Positions 43,421 to 54,689 of a stretch of 64,000 bases of DNA are shown piece after piece; positions within the stretch are counted from its first letter, which is position 1; the number at the start of each line of letters is the position of its first letter. Under the pieces are notes generated by a model. The model was not told the origin of the DNA, did no database searches, and saw nothing but the letters and a program-made list of their open reading frames with translations. The stretch lies in assembly GCF_004798865.1 (NCBI RefSeq), contig NW_025335268.1:113489741-113553740 (forward strand). The letters are read 5' to 3'. The DNA comes from Varanus komodoensis. Its lineage: Eukaryota; Chordata; Lepidosauria; Squamata; Varanidae. Made by a program: the position numbers and the translations under genes.

Positions 43421-44019
43421 TTGGTGATTTGGTGGAACATCCCAAAAACAGAGGCAAACATTTTGCCTCACCAGCATTCTAACTTCCTCCCCAACCCCTA
43501 AAACCCACTTCCATTTTTCTTTACCAATGAGATGCCAAATTCAGGGCAGGAAGCATTGTCATTACTTAGTCTTGGCTTTATGTTATTTTATAGCCAAATT
43601 TGATTAACTCTGAAGAGGCAGCTGGAGGAAAATAATCACCCCAAAATTAACTGCCCTCAATCCCATCATTATCACTGTCATTAGTTATTAGGGTAAAGAA
43701 CTTGCAATTCAAGGAATTTCCTTCTGGAAAATCAGTTATAATATATTGTCAAAGTTTGGCAAACAGAATTAAAACACTGGGTTCATTATGTAAAATAAAA
43801 AGTAGTAACATCACAAGAGTCATTGCACTTGAAAAGAAAGCAATAGAAACACATGAAGCACAGGTAAGATTATCCTTATTGTAGTATGTTAATCAATGAA
43901 AGAATTTTAACTGATTCATAATTTGCTTCAATCAGACATGCTGAAATAAATGGGCATATTACAAAGTGCTTCCATTTTAGCTACCAAAGTGTGTAATATC
44001 TGGCAATTGAATTAACACA
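43421..44019. other. Unclassified non-coding stretch
   Basis: 43560-43870 is non-repetitive and AT-rich with the look of a conserved non-coding element; not verified. No gene. Confidence 0.35.
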
Positions 44020-44290
44020 AGTATTTATTTCATTTCTAATCTGCCTTTCTGGAACCAACCAAGAACAGTTTACACAAATTATGGGCATAATCCTATGCAA
44101 GTTTGGATAGGGAAAAAAACCCCTACAACCCCCAGGCTGTGCCAGCCTTTTTTTCTGTCTGAAGGTGCATGGGATTGTACCTTAAAGAAACAAAAAAACG
44201 GAAATGCATAAAGACATAATAAAAACTTACAGAAGCAGAGTCTTAACAAACAGAGCAAAAGGTTTAAAAGTGGGCCTTTCAAAATGGAAG
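44020..44290 (-). mobile_element. L2-like 3' UTR with inserted old repeat
   Basis: aatctgcctttctggaacca is an antisense L2-like end. The block at 44195-44275 (aaagacataataaaaactta, cagagtcttaacaaac, agcaaaaggtttaaaag) is about 95% identical to 36595-36675 in the long L2. The interval 44085-44185 carries the 'cataatcctatgcaag … gcatgggattgtacctta' repeat, probably inserted into it. Confidence 0.6.
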
Positions 44291-44985
44291 CAGTAGAGTG
44301 TTAATCTTCGAAAGGGCCTTCTCTGTGATCTTAGTAACAGAGCAGATTCATTACAAGATAGGCAGTGCTACTCATTGTTAGAAAATGTTAGACAGTCATT
44401 CCATCTTTTTCATACCCAATCATGATAATGCTGGAGAATGAAAATAACAGCATAAAATGTTTACCATCAGTTCTTCTCCCCACCATTGAAGATTAGCCTT
44501 CAGCAACCATAGAGAGTTCCAGTGCTAAATCAAATTGGCTAACACAATTAAGTAAATAATGGATTGCATGTTTAGAAAGGAAAAAAAACACACACACACC
44601 AAAAAGTCCCATGCTGAAATTATAGGGGGTTTTCTCCCTAAAACCTGCATAAGATTGCACACTAAATCTTTTATGAGGCCAACTCTTTTCAGTAATAGTG
44701 TGCAACATTGCAAGTATCTATAGGGCTTCATTCAGGAGATACACAACAGCATATGCCAGGTTCAACCCTTAATGGAAATTAAGAAATAGCCTTCCTAAGA
44801 ATGAATCATGTTTGGGATCAGATACTATGATTCATAGCAGCAATCCACTGTAAATTAATTAATCCCAACAAGTGACTGATTAATGGTTTCATTCTCACCC
44901 AATATTCGTTTGGACACTTGATCACATTTGAATATCTAGCTAAATATATATAATAAAATACTTTCAGAGTCAAAATGTTAGGACC
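44291..44985. other. Unclassified non-coding stretch
   Basis: Nothing recognisable. Confidence 0.35.
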
Positions 44986-45235
44986 CTTACTATAGAATCA
45001 CACAACCATAGAATAGGGACCAGAAGACCATCGGGTACAACCCCCTGCTCTGGGCATGACACCAAGTTAAACCATCCTTCTCAGGTAGCTGGCCAGTTGC
45101 ATCTTTTTTTTTTTTTTTGCACATTTTTTATTAAGATTTTAAACTAAAAAGTAAAAAAATAACCAATCATCAAATACATCGGACATACTGGGTCAGCCCC
45201 CTATAACATATTTTTTAAACATTCTATAATCATAT

Positions 45236-46612
45236 TCAAATCAATTTATAAAAATTTAAAGACATCTTTAAGCCAAGTTCTGTTTCTCCAGCCACTTGTA
45301 AAAAAAGGTCCAAAGTTTGACAGAAGTCAGTATCTTCTTTCTCCTTCAATAATAGAGTCAATCTGTCTATTTCTGCACAGTCCAGAATCTTTTTTAAAAT
45401 CCATTCCTCAGTGGGTAGTTCCTCACTCTTCCAGTATTGAGCAAGCGCAATCCTCGCTGCTGTGATTAAATGTAGTATCAAATACATTTCTTGTTTGCTA
45501 ATATTTTCTGGTACAATACCTAACAAGAAAATTTCAGGTTTAAAAGCTAAGGGATTTTGTAGCATTTCCTCAAGCCATTTATGTATTTTAATCCAATACT
45601 TTTTCACATATTCACAAGTCCACCACATATGGTAAAAAGTACCCACATCATGTTTACATTTCCAACATCTGTTTGACATATTTGGCAACATTTTAGCTAA
45701 CCGATTTGGCGACAAATACCATCTATAAAACATTTTATATAAATTTTCTTTATACGAAGTCGTTAAGGTTACCTTAATATTTCTCTCCCATAACTTTTGC
45801 CACTTTTCTAATCCAATATTATATCCAAAATGTTGTGCCCATGTTATCATAGTTTCCTTAACCTGTTCCCCTTCCATTTTCCTGTCAAGTAGGAACTCAT
45901 AAATTCTTTTAATCATTTTCTCATTTGTTTTTAACATCACTTGATCAAAGGCTGCTAGGTCTTTATAAAACCCCCATATTTTACAATCTTTAGCATATCT
46001 TGATTGCATCTGCACCTTATACCACCACGAGATATTGAGTCCCTGTTCTTGTATTTCTTGATCTAGTTTCAGGCCTCCATCCTTATCCAAAATATCATCA
46101 TATCTTATGATCCCTTCAAAATTCAATACATTTGGATATACAAAAGCTTCCATAGGTGAAAGCCATCTTGGTAACTTATTATACAATTTTGACTTTAACT
46201 TTTCCCACACTGAGATTAATGATTTTCTAATAAAGTGACTTAAAAAAGTCCCATGAGACTTAACCTTCTCATAGCACATAAAAGCATGCCAACCCATTTG
46301 CAAATCATTCTCAATTTCTAAAAGCTCCGCCAACATGACAGTTATGATCTCTCGAAGGTCCTCATTTTTCTCTTCAGGTATATTCTGAAATCTTAGATAA
46401 TAAGATGCCTTCTCCATCTCTAATATAGCCATTGAGTCCCATGTTGACTTATTTGTTTGCTTAATTAAATATATTTCTTTATCTACTGTCTCCAATTTTT
46501 CACATACTTGTATTTTTTGTGTATTCTGTTCTGCTTTAAGTTGGACATCAGATAACTGAGTTGTCACCTCTGTAATAGTTATCCAATTTGTCAAGTCGCT
46601 CTTTTTGCTCAT
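45236..46612 (-). CDS. Fused L1 ORF1-ORF2 frame, 458 codons
   Basis: Residues 1-100 are ORF1p-like: a coiled-coil part (LSDVQLKAEQNTQKIQ, ETVDKEIYLIKQTNK), then the start of the RRM (YYLRFQNIPEEKNEDLREII). From residue 101 (about 46312) the reading is ORF2p, starting ENDLQMGWHAF, with LPRWLSPMEAFVYPNVLNF, LNISWWYKVQMQSRYAKD, the C-terminal zinc-knuckle-like C316-x2-C319-x8-H328-x4-C333, and LITAARIALAQYW (382-394). The junction is in frame. The true ORF1 start lies upstream in another frame (see 46548-46742), so the 458-codon start is internal. The end is shifted relative to the ORF2 stop seen at 42363. Whether any protein is made is unknown. It could bind RNA through the ORF2 C-terminus, but that is inference. 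Confidence 0.8.
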   Translation of the reverse strand: MSKKSDLTNWITITEVTTQLSDVQLKAEQNTQKIQVCEKLETVDKEIYLIKQTNKSTWDSMAILEMEKASYYLRFQNIPEEKNEDLREIITVMLAELLEIENDLQMGWHAFMCYEKVKSHGTFLSHFIRKSLISVWEKLKSKLYNKLPRWLSPMEAFVYPNVLNFEGIIRYDDILDKDGGLKLDQEIQEQGLNISWWYKVQMQSRYAKDCKIWGFYKDLAAFDQVMLKTNEKMIKRIYEFLLDRKMEGEQVKETMITWAQHFGYNIGLEKWQKLWERNIKVTLTTSYKENLYKMFYRWYLSPNRLAKMLPNMSNRCWKCKHDVGTFYHMWWTCEYVKKYWIKIHKWLEEMLQNPLAFKPEIFLLGIVPENISKQEMYLILHLITAARIALAQYWKSEELPTEEWILKKILDCAEIDRLTLLLKEKEDTDFCQTLDLFLQVAGETELGLKMSLNFYKLI

Positions 46613-46742
46613 TTGATAAGCTTTCCAGCCGTATTGACATCGCCTCTTGAGATGCTTGCAAAGTTGTTAAAGCTGCCTGTATCGCCATTAAGCTTTTTGC
46701 AACATCTTCTGTCTTAGGCTGATGAATTGGACTCTGACCCAC
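46548..46742 (-). pseudogene. L1 ORF1 N-terminus in a different frame
   Basis: Starts MGQSPIHQPKTEDVAKSLMA, then LTTLQASQEAMSIRLESLSN and EQKERLDKLDN, the ORF1p N-terminal coiled coil. After KLDN the homologous reading continues in the 458-codon frame (ITEVTTQLSDV), so one small indel at about 46575 separates head and body. Confidence 0.8.
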
Positions 46743-47428
46743 TGAGAAAGGTGCTGAAGAGGGCTGAGTTTTCCTGCATCTTGAATGCCTCTAGTGTGGG
46801 AGAGCTCACAGCCTCCCTAGGTAATTGCTTCCATTGGGATTTTTTCTTCTAAAATACAAACATAAACTTAATATAAAATAAAATACTTATTACATTACTG
46901 TGTTCCCCCTAACCAAGACCAAAAATACATGTCACGAATAAAAGAAAAAAAAGCTTTGAAATACTTCAGAACATTCCCCTCTTCCAAAACTGTAATTATT
47001 CTTTTGATGGCTCAAATCCTTTCCCTTTCTTTAAAACATAGTCAATGAATATATCCCAAATCTCATTAAACTTATATTTCTTTATGTGCCCTTTTAACTT
47101 TAATCTCACATGCTAATTTGTCATTAATAACTATATTCCATGCTTCTCTATACCAATCAGACAATTGGTAATTGTATCCTATTTTCCAATTCATAGCTAT
47201 AATTAGTCCTGCTGCAGTTATTAAATTAGTTATTTATTCTTTGTTATTCCAACTCCATTTTTAATCAACCCTGAAAGTAATGCAATCTCAGGGCATATAA
47301 TTATATTTAGACTTAATATTTAACTACACTCTTTTAAAACCCTTTTCTAAAATGTCATTATATATTCAATTCCCACCCCTTATGAAAATATTTCACAATC
47401 ACCTCTCCAACATAAATTGGAGTAATTT

Positions 47429-47659
47429 TTATCTATACAATTCAACTTCACTGAAGCTAGGTACCACTTCAATACAATTCTGCAGAAATTTTCTTTTATT
47501 GTTACTGACATACATATTAATATCCTCTTCATCCAAAAATTTTCCCAATCTTCCGTACTGATTTTTTTTCAAATCCATTTCCCATGTTGCTTTAATTGAG
47601 TCATATTGATCCTTCTCTTCTAATAATTTCTTATAAATTTTACTAACTATCCCTTTCAT
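47429..47659 (-). pseudogene. L1 ORF2p C-terminal remnant
   Basis: MKGIVSKIYKKLLEEKDQYD … ATWEMDLKKNQYGRLGKFLD resembles the L1 ORF2 region 'ISKIYRELLE…WENDL' between RT and the cysteine motif. Confidence 0.7.
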
Positions 47660-48049
47660 TCACATATTCTCTTTTTTTCCTTTTTCTATAATCATATCTT
47701 CAAATTTTGTATGATCCCTAGATTTACCTTTTTTCCTTATCCAGTCTATCACTTTTTCTATTGATATCTTTATTGTTGGCCATTCCATGAAGTCAAAACC
47801 TTAACAAATATGTAGGACTATTATACTGACTCTGAATTCCCCTTTGCTTATAACCTCTAATATGTTCAAAACTCTTCCAGTCAAATCTGCCATCTTATCT
47901 TCCTACTATAGAGCTACATCGACCCATTTTAATACATTTGTCAATAAATGTATTTATTCTATTTGCTATAATTGCTGTAAAAATGCATCTTGATTTATTA
48001 GCAATATAGATTTGTAAAACTCCAGATCAGTCAAATCCTTGTTAAGCTT

Positions 48050-48509
48050 TGGAATCAAAACTATTATAGAGTGTTTCCAAGATACTGGCATATTTCCTCC
48101 TTCTAATATTTTATTAAATAAAGCTTTCAATTTTGGTGTCAAAATCTTTTCAAAAGTTTTGTAGCATTCTGTTCGTAATACATCTATTCCTGGGGATTTT
48201 CCTATTTTTAGCTTATTAATACTTTCTTCTATTTCTTTGTCTTTGTTTGTTCCATTATTTCTATCTGCATCTATTGTTGCTTTCTCCCAACATTTTTCTC
48301 TCTATATAACCTAATGTCTAATGATAATTCTTCCCTGTGTGCATGTGTGTATAAAAACTATAAAATATTCCTAGTTTATCTCTTGTTAGATTACACTTTT
48401 TCCCATTTTCATCCCTAACTACTCCAATTGAATTTTTAAACTTTTGCTGTGTGGAATTGACCAACATCCTTGAACATTTGTTGCTAAATTCAAAATAATC
48501 CCTCTTCAA
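48050..48509 (-). pseudogene. L1 ORF2p region before and at the start of RT
   Basis: KRDYFEFSNKCSRMLVNSTQ and IGVVRDENGKKCN (48509-48318) are the linker. Around 48230-48050 the minus strand gives KIGKSPGIDVLRTECYKTFE and SIIVLIPKLNKDL, the RT finger motifs. The palm boxes that should follow are not found. Confidence 0.75.
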
Positions 48510-48627
48510 ATATATTAAATTTCTCTGTAGTTTTTCAACTTGTGCACTTTCTAATTCCTTTCTTTTGGCTTGTATTTTTACTAAAATTTCAAATCCCTGT
48601 TTTGTATATGTTTCTTCTCCAATTCCT

Positions 48628-49131
48628 TTATTTCCCTTTCCAGATTGTCATCTGTTTATTCTTTTTAAGATTTATGCCTCTCTGATACTTATCTCTCCTG
48701 CTATCACTTTCATTGTATCCCATATCAATGAAACCTTCATTGCTACCCGTCCTATCACTGATTTCCCATATTTCCTTTAAGTATTTCTCCATTTTATCTA
48801 CTATATCTGTATAATGTAAGATACTTGTATTCATCCTCCAGCTTTTACTCTCCTTATAATCATATTTAATTATAAAAGCCATATTTACCAAGGAATGGTC
48901 TGTCACTTTTATAAAACCAATATTTGATTCATAAATTCTACTAAACAAATCTTTAGATACAAATATATAAAATTTTCTAGAATGTGTATTATGTACTGAG
49001 AAGTTGTAAGTAAACCTTTTTTCATATCCATTTAGCTTTCTCCACACATCTTTCAATCCATGTTCATTTACCATTTTGCTTAATAATGTGGTATTATAAA
49101 GAATGCCTAAACAGTATAAGTCTGATGACAA
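48628..49131 (-). pseudogene. L1 ORF2p endonuclease C-terminal part
   Basis: HGLKDVWRKLNGYEKRFTYN, FYIFVSKDLFSRIYESNIGF, then KVTDHSLVNMAFI (the usual SDH box with T for S), and KSWRMNTSILHYTDIVDKME. The catalytic histidine is kept. Confidence 0.85.
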
Positions 49132-49168
49132 AGATCTTGATAGACTTGGATAGGGGCTTCCTTAAATT

Positions 49169-49357
49169 TTAATTGTCCTGTCTCATTTCTCTCTTTTTTT
49201 TCATAATCCTCTCCTTCTTATAATAATTAGCAACTTTGATCAATACATCTCTGGGAAACATTCTAGATCCACACTTGGGACCTTTCCTGTGAACTCTTTC
49301 TATATCTTCAACTTCCCATCTCTTGTCTGGAAGGAGTTTTCTAAGCCATTCCAACAC
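49169..49357 (-). pseudogene. L1 ORF1p C-terminal domain
   Basis: LEWLRKLLPDKRWEVEDIER, then VHRKGPKCGSRMFPRDVLIK and KKKREMRQDN: the ORF1p C-terminal nucleic-acid-binding domain, with its 'IERVHR' and 'PRDVLIK' boxes. Confidence 0.85.
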
Positions 49358-49930
49358 ATAAGTCTTAAGATTACTCTCCTCTGCATACCCTCATTCCAAA
49401 ATCCAATGTATTCAACTATTAGATTGGCGACGCCTGTCCTCCAGTAAAACCAGCCTTTTTCCCAGTTCTGTTAACCCTGTGTATTGATGATGGATCTCCA
49501 TCCTGTTAGCTCTGACTAACATTTCTGTTTATTGTTGACAAAGTTGTGAACTGATCCTCCAAAATCTATAACTTTTTTTATTTTCAGAATACATTTGTGT
49601 TACAATAAGATGTGCCATCTCCTGTGTTATCTCTTGTTTCCCATGTTGCAGGTCTCCCTTCCATCTTTCCAGTCTTAGTTTCAAGACCTTTCAAATGTTG
49701 CTTGACCTTTTCAGTTTCCTCTCTTAGTACTTTAATGTCTCAAGAATTTTTCTAACTCCTTTCATCTCCAATTCCATCTCTGCTTTCCCGATGTTTGGCC
49801 CTCCAATTCTGGAAGGTACAATTCTAGTTAGAGACAAATCTGAAGGCTTTCTATTCTCCTTTCTTGGACTGCTGCGTGACATGAGCTAGATCTAGAGAAA
49901 GATGCCTGTCCAAGCATCCAAAACATTCAA

Positions 49931-50275
49931 GCTAATTTAAACATTTTCAAGGATGTAATTTGTTTATTCATCCAGCAGAGGGAGCTCTTTAACAATGGCT
50001 CCAGCTCTAGACAGTGCTTTCTTTTGTTCCTGTCCTCCTTTTTATTTGTACAGATCTCTGTAACACATAATTTGTCAAATATTCCTCTTTACACCCTTAT
50101 CTTTAGCACTCATTTCAAATTAGCCAGAGCTGTTACAGAGTTTTTATTCTTTTTAACCTTTAAAAGAGCCCTATCTCAGACCTTTCCCACACTGGGGCAA
50201 ATCTGCTCCACCAAAAAGACTTATAATTAGCACTGTTTTCTTATTTATATATCTTCTTAAAGCTGGAATGTCCCC
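49931..50275. other. Possible L1 5' UTR, then unclassified
   Basis: Directly upstream (minus sense) of L1 ORF1, with agagggagctctttaacaat; may be the L1 leader. No promoter motif I would assert. Confidence 0.35.
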
Positions 50276-50885
50276 CTTTGACATACCCCCAAAAAACAGG
50301 ATATTCATGCTGGAATAAGCTCATAAACGAGTCCAAGATCTTTTTCCCTTGCAATAAAACCTACCAAGATCATCCTGAATCATCCAGCTACCCTTTCAGT
50401 ATTGTATTACTTCCAGTTTTTGTAATCGTTACATGCACTTCCTCATCCAAATCATTAATAAAAATGTTGAAGAGTACTGGGCCCAAGACTGAACCTTGTG
50501 ATACTCCACTTGTTACTTGTTACCGAGTTTGAGAATGTGCCATTGATGGCCACTCCTCGAGTTTTATTCTGTAGTCAACTGTGAATCCTCCCGATCGGTG
50601 CTCCATCTAGCCCACTTTTTGCTAGTTTGCTAAGCTGGATATCATGGGGCACTTTGTCAAAAGTTTTGCTGAAGTCAAGATATGCTATGTCCACAATATT
50701 CCTACAGTATGTTAGGAAGGTTACCCAGTGAAAAAATGAAATCAGATTAGTCTGGCAGGTTTTGTACTTGAGAAATCCATGTTCACTTCTACTAATCACA
50801 GCCATGCTGCACAATCCTATGCATGATTGTTTGTAAGTAAGTCCCAGTGTGTTTGTTCCATTCAACTTATTCCCTTGCAAGTGGA
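50276..50885 (-). mobile_element. CR1 (L3-like) LINE fragment, RT core
   Basis: Minus-strand frame 50880-50575 has SEHGFLKYKTCQTNLISFFH and IAYLDFSKTFDKVPHDIQLS. Downstream bases 50520-50410 match '…[20 protein letters not shown]' out of frame. A squamate 'aatcctatgcatg…agtaagtcccagtgtg' repeat is embedded at 50805-50860. It could be the missing downstream part of the CR1 at 53890-55620, since it resumes about 90 residues later in RT; that is unproven. Confidence 0.75.
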
Positions 50886-52438
50886 CACAATGTTAGTATT
50901 ATGTCCCTAGAGAGACAAATAAGATATAACTTTTCAGAAAATGGGTGGGGTTGCCTCCATAATTGGATAAATTCAGTAGCGAGGGCAGGGGAGTAGGCAA
51001 AGGCTGCAGACTTTGAAACGTTCATAGCTATTGGTTGTAAGACCATTGGCTTTAGTATATTGAAACCTTCCTAGTCATGATTCAACTGCAAATGTGTTAT
51101 GAAATATTTATGATACTCCAAAGTCAGAAGCTTTAAAATATTCAGCAGTCGTCCCATTAAGCCTAGGGAATAGTTGAAGTTATTGTTAAAGAAGAGGACC
51201 AGTAGAGAAGGATAAGAGAAACATGAGCATGAAAGAAGTTGTATGTGAAAGTATAAATTGGGAACAGCCACAGAAGATACTACAAACAATTTAATGTAGC
51301 TACACTTTTCTTTGGGGCTCTACTTGTCTTTACAGAAATGCAATTTCTCTACACTTGATGCTTTCCCCAAGCCACAAAGTATTATGATTCCCTATTTATA
51401 TGAGAATATACAAATTGTGGTGAAAGTAGACCACCCAGATCAGGCAATGGAATGTTTTGTTCTTGGAAAACTTTAGGCCTGATGTCACTACATTGTAATG
51501 CATTCACAACATCAGAGAAGAATTGGCCATCTGAGTCACCTTCCTGGTCTCATCTTTTGATAACTACACAAACTCTCCTCAGAAGAACTGGTGCTGCTTA
51601 AGCACTGTCTGAGGCATAAGTAACAGACCCTGGTTTCTGCTCACTCACAGAGCTTCCCATGCTGACCAAATATTTTCTTGGTATGGAAGTCTTACCTTTC
51701 TCTATGGAACTACAGCTAACCTACTTGCACAATAAACTACAAGCAGGGAGTGTAAAAAGCCATCATTTGGAAACTGTGATGTATGGTTCAGCGGAGATGT
51801 AATTTATTTGTTTAAAAAATGAAAAGCATCATTGAGGCAAATAAGTGCTTAAACACATGCATATATACAAGTATACAGGGCTAATCAGAGTGTGTTGCTC
51901 TTTGAAGTGGCTCAAGACATGCAGTAGATGTGGTTAACACAGCCCTGTTGTTTCTACACAAACGTGTACACACATATATCTAATATTTAAAAAATGAAGT
52001 ATGCTTGATCAGAGACAAATGTTAGACTTATCATACCATTTGCCACTCTGTACATGGGAATAGTTCCTATTTTGCTATCACAATCCTGCTTCTAAATATT
52101 TAAGACTTCTCAAACTTTACAGAATTGTTTCTTCTTCCCTGAAAACATTATCTGGGCAAAGGCAAGATACTTCCAAAGGTTCTACAGAACAAAAGGTATT
52201 AGGAATGTGCATGTATACATAAACATTTAGGCCAAAGTCTTATTGGACAACAGATAATTTTAGCCAGAGGAAGAGTTTTACACTCTTAGCAACACAGAAA
52301 AGCTAACTGGGGCTCACAGAATCCAGATCAGAAACACCTGTGATTCAAAAAGGTTTTGCAACAGTAACTAACATTGGATATACATTACATACATTATTCC
52401 CACTGTCAAAGGTGGGAGGGAGGGGGGACTTTTAACCA
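50886..52438. other. Unclassified non-coding stretch
   Basis: Nothing recognisable; no frame over 75 codons. Confidence 0.4.
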
Positions 52439-52760
52439 GGTATGTATGTATGTATGTATTTATTACAGGCATTTATATCCTGTCCTATTGCCAAGTGCTC
52501 AGAATGGCTTACAAAATATAAAAGTACAATATAAAATATAAAAGTACAATATAAAACCTCAATTATTAAAACAATATAAAACACATCACGAACATAAGAA
52601 AAAGGAGGAAAAAATAAAAAGTACAACTGTGAAGAGAAAAATCCTGAAACATCTAAAATCGTTGGTTATTAAAATAATGGTAGAATAAAAAGAATAAAAA
52701 CCTGGCACTGGAAAGCGTATAACTCTGGCACCAGGCGGACCTCTATGGGGAGCATTATTT
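52439..52760 (-). mobile_element. L2-like 3' end with tandem duplication
   Basis: A (TATG)n run (52440-52460) leads into the antisense L2 tail (atttatatcctgtcctattg, ggcttacaaaatataaaag). At the far end 'ggcaccaggcggacctctat' corresponds to the L2 C-terminal coding end. A 20-bp unit with core aaaagtacaata is duplicated in tandem at 52513-52552. Confidence 0.6.
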
Positions 52761-53079
52761 TCAAAACCAGTTTTGAAAAAAATTAATGTGTTGAGTCATT
52801 GTGCGTTATTTGAAACATTATGTCTATGTTCTCAGACATACTATTATTGCAATTCTTGTACAGCCTGATCCTATGGGTATTACTCCAAGTAAGTAGAAAA
52901 ATATTGAAGTCATATGACGTGTCCTTAAACATCTTTACACAGAAGCAAGCCCTGAAAAATCTATAGGATATATTCTGTAGTAAGAATGCATCACTATCTT
53001 ATATATACTTACTCGAAAGCAACCTCCTTTGAACTCAGTGTGAGTAACCCCTGAATAAATGTGTACTTGTTATCTTTGT

Positions 53080-53280
53080 TTTATTACATTTCTATCCAGT
53101 GAGTGGATGGTGGGATGCAACACATCTCTCTTCCCTTATATTTTAACCTCATAACAGTCCCTTGAGGTAATGTTAAGCTGAAATAGTGAGCTTCATGGTG
53201 GCATGAAGCTTTCATTGTAGATTTTGTAGTCTTAGTCCAAGAGTCTAACAACTACAGCACAGCAACTGGGTTTGGACAGC
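53080..53280 (-). mobile_element. Diverged tRNA-head SINE, antisense
   Basis: ttttaacctcataacagtcc, ttgaggtaatgttaagctga and ctaacaactacagcacagca follow the antisense order of the SINE at 27700-27890 with many changes. The 'ctttgaactcagtgtgagta' motif just upstream (53025) belongs to the other old squamate repeat. Confidence 0.5.
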
Positions 53281-53889
53281 ATTCTGTGGCTTGTTTGAGG
53301 TTATATAACCCGCATTCACTGCATAGCCTTTAGAGGGCAGTATGGTTATCCAGTTCCTGCATAATCCTTCTCCATGGATTATGCAAAGGTTCTTTAACTT
53401 CTCACTTGTTCCATGGTTTCTGGGTTGCCCTGACACAACAACACTCAAGTGAGAGTTGCATGCTCAAACTGGCAACCACCACAGCACTGCCTGCACAGTA
53501 GGGTGTCCATTGTGCACTGCTGTGTCATGTGACCAGCTTTATTGGCTTCTAGCGGTCATCAATATTCAAAGGATCTTGTTAGCATTGCTGCTGAGTTGGA
53601 GGGTCACTGATTGCTCAAGTTGTCTGAAGATTAAAGCCAGGCCAGCATTTCTCAAAATACTTTCACTGAGCTTTTCAGAAAACATTTGTTCTTACCCCAC
53701 CTCCTAGAAAAAAGTTGTCATTTTTTTCTTCAATATTCTCTACCATTATTTTATGGTGGCCACCATTCTCCTTCTCACAGTGCCCCAGAAAAAAATGAAG
53801 TCAAGTCACAAACAAACACACCAGCAGAAATACCACACAAGCCTATATTGCTCTGCTCCTGTGAGACACACACTGACACCCTAGCTGCT
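53281..53889. other. Unclassified non-coding stretch
   Basis: No recognisable gene or element. Confidence 0.35.
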
Positions 53890-54689
53890 GCTGCAATGCA
53901 GCATTTCTTTGAGCAGGTAGTTCTGAGAGTTCCTCCGCTAGCTCTTTTATGACTCTGGGAAAGGAGTTCATCAGGCCCTGGAGATTTGAACGTGTTCATT
54001 CCATCTAGGTATGCCTTGATCATTTGTTTGTCAATCTTGGGTTGTTGTCTCCCACTTTCAGCTTGTAGTTCCTCTCGATTGTAGATTTTCTTGTAGGAGA
54101 GGACTGAGGTGAAATAGGAATTGAGCTGCCTTTCCTTGTCCTTTAATATCACTCTGCCATCCACTTTAAGTAGCTGGACTCTTTCTCTTTAACGTGCCTT
54201 TTGTTTTGGAAGTATTGGAAGAAGGCTTTCTTGTTCTTAGCATCCCTTGCTATTCCCACTTCATTTCCTGTTCCATCCTATCTGCAATTCCCTGCTATTT
54301 GTTAATATTCTTTTTGTGTGGCCTGGCCCTGCTTCCACTTCCTGTGTCTCTTAACTTTTTGTTGATCCGCATGGACTTCCTCTCTTTTCTTCTACACGTT
54401 TTTCTTGATGTTTGTAGTTGTGCCTGGAGAATCTTCTTTTTCAAGTTTCCACCCCTCTTGGACTCCTTTTCCCTTAAGAGTGAGTCGCCATGGCACTTTG
54501 CTTATCATTGTTCTGCATTCTTGGAGAAGCTGGCAAGTAGATTTTTTGAAGAGGACTTGTCCTCTTTTTGACTGGGCAGTCGGTAATACATTCCAATAGC
54601 TATGTTTTTCTATTTTTTTGCTTCCTTTAAATTAAGCCAGATGCTCTCCGTGGGGGTACTAAGTTCCTCTTCTTGTATTTCTGTTGGGT

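Larger units (their letters stand above)
45098..46782 (-). mobile_element. L1 deletion derivative with 8-bp target duplication
   Basis: The body (45106-46774, about 1.67 kb) is bounded by tgcatctt at 45098-45105 and 46775-46782. The minus-strand order is a short 5' UTR, ORF1 N-terminal half, then directly the C-terminal part of ORF2, the 3' UTR and a poly-A tail (T run at 45104-45118). A full squamate L1 is about 5-6 kb, so 3 to 4 kb has been lost: the end of ORF1, the endonuclease and the RT. The ends are complete, so this looks like retroposition of an already deleted RNA or template rather than decay in place. Confidence 0.88.
44986..46845 (-). mobile_element. CR1-like 3' end split by an L1
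   Basis: 44990-45105 (atagaatcacacaaccatag … ggccagttgcatctt) and 46775-46845 (tgcatcttgaatgcctctag … gtaattgcttccattgg) are two consecutive parts of one antisense CR1-type 3' end. They are separated by the L1 insertion and its duplicated 8 bases. Confidence 0.75.
46855..49930 (-). mobile_element. Older L1 LINE with both ORFs, internally deleted
   Basis: Minus strand: ORF1 starts at about 49882 (MSRSSPRKENRKPSDLSL). Its C-terminal domain is at 49357-49169, the ORF2 endonuclease at 49131-48628, post-endonuclease and RT lead-in at 48509-48050, RT/C-terminal remnants at 47940-47429, and the C-terminal end at about 47300-46950 (LITAAGLIIAMNWKIGYNYQ, DWYREAWNIVINDKLACEIK). About 3.1 kb remain of roughly 5-6 kb, and most of the RT palm is gone. 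Protein text differs from the fused L1, so this is a second subfamily. Many frame breaks; old. Confidence 0.87.
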
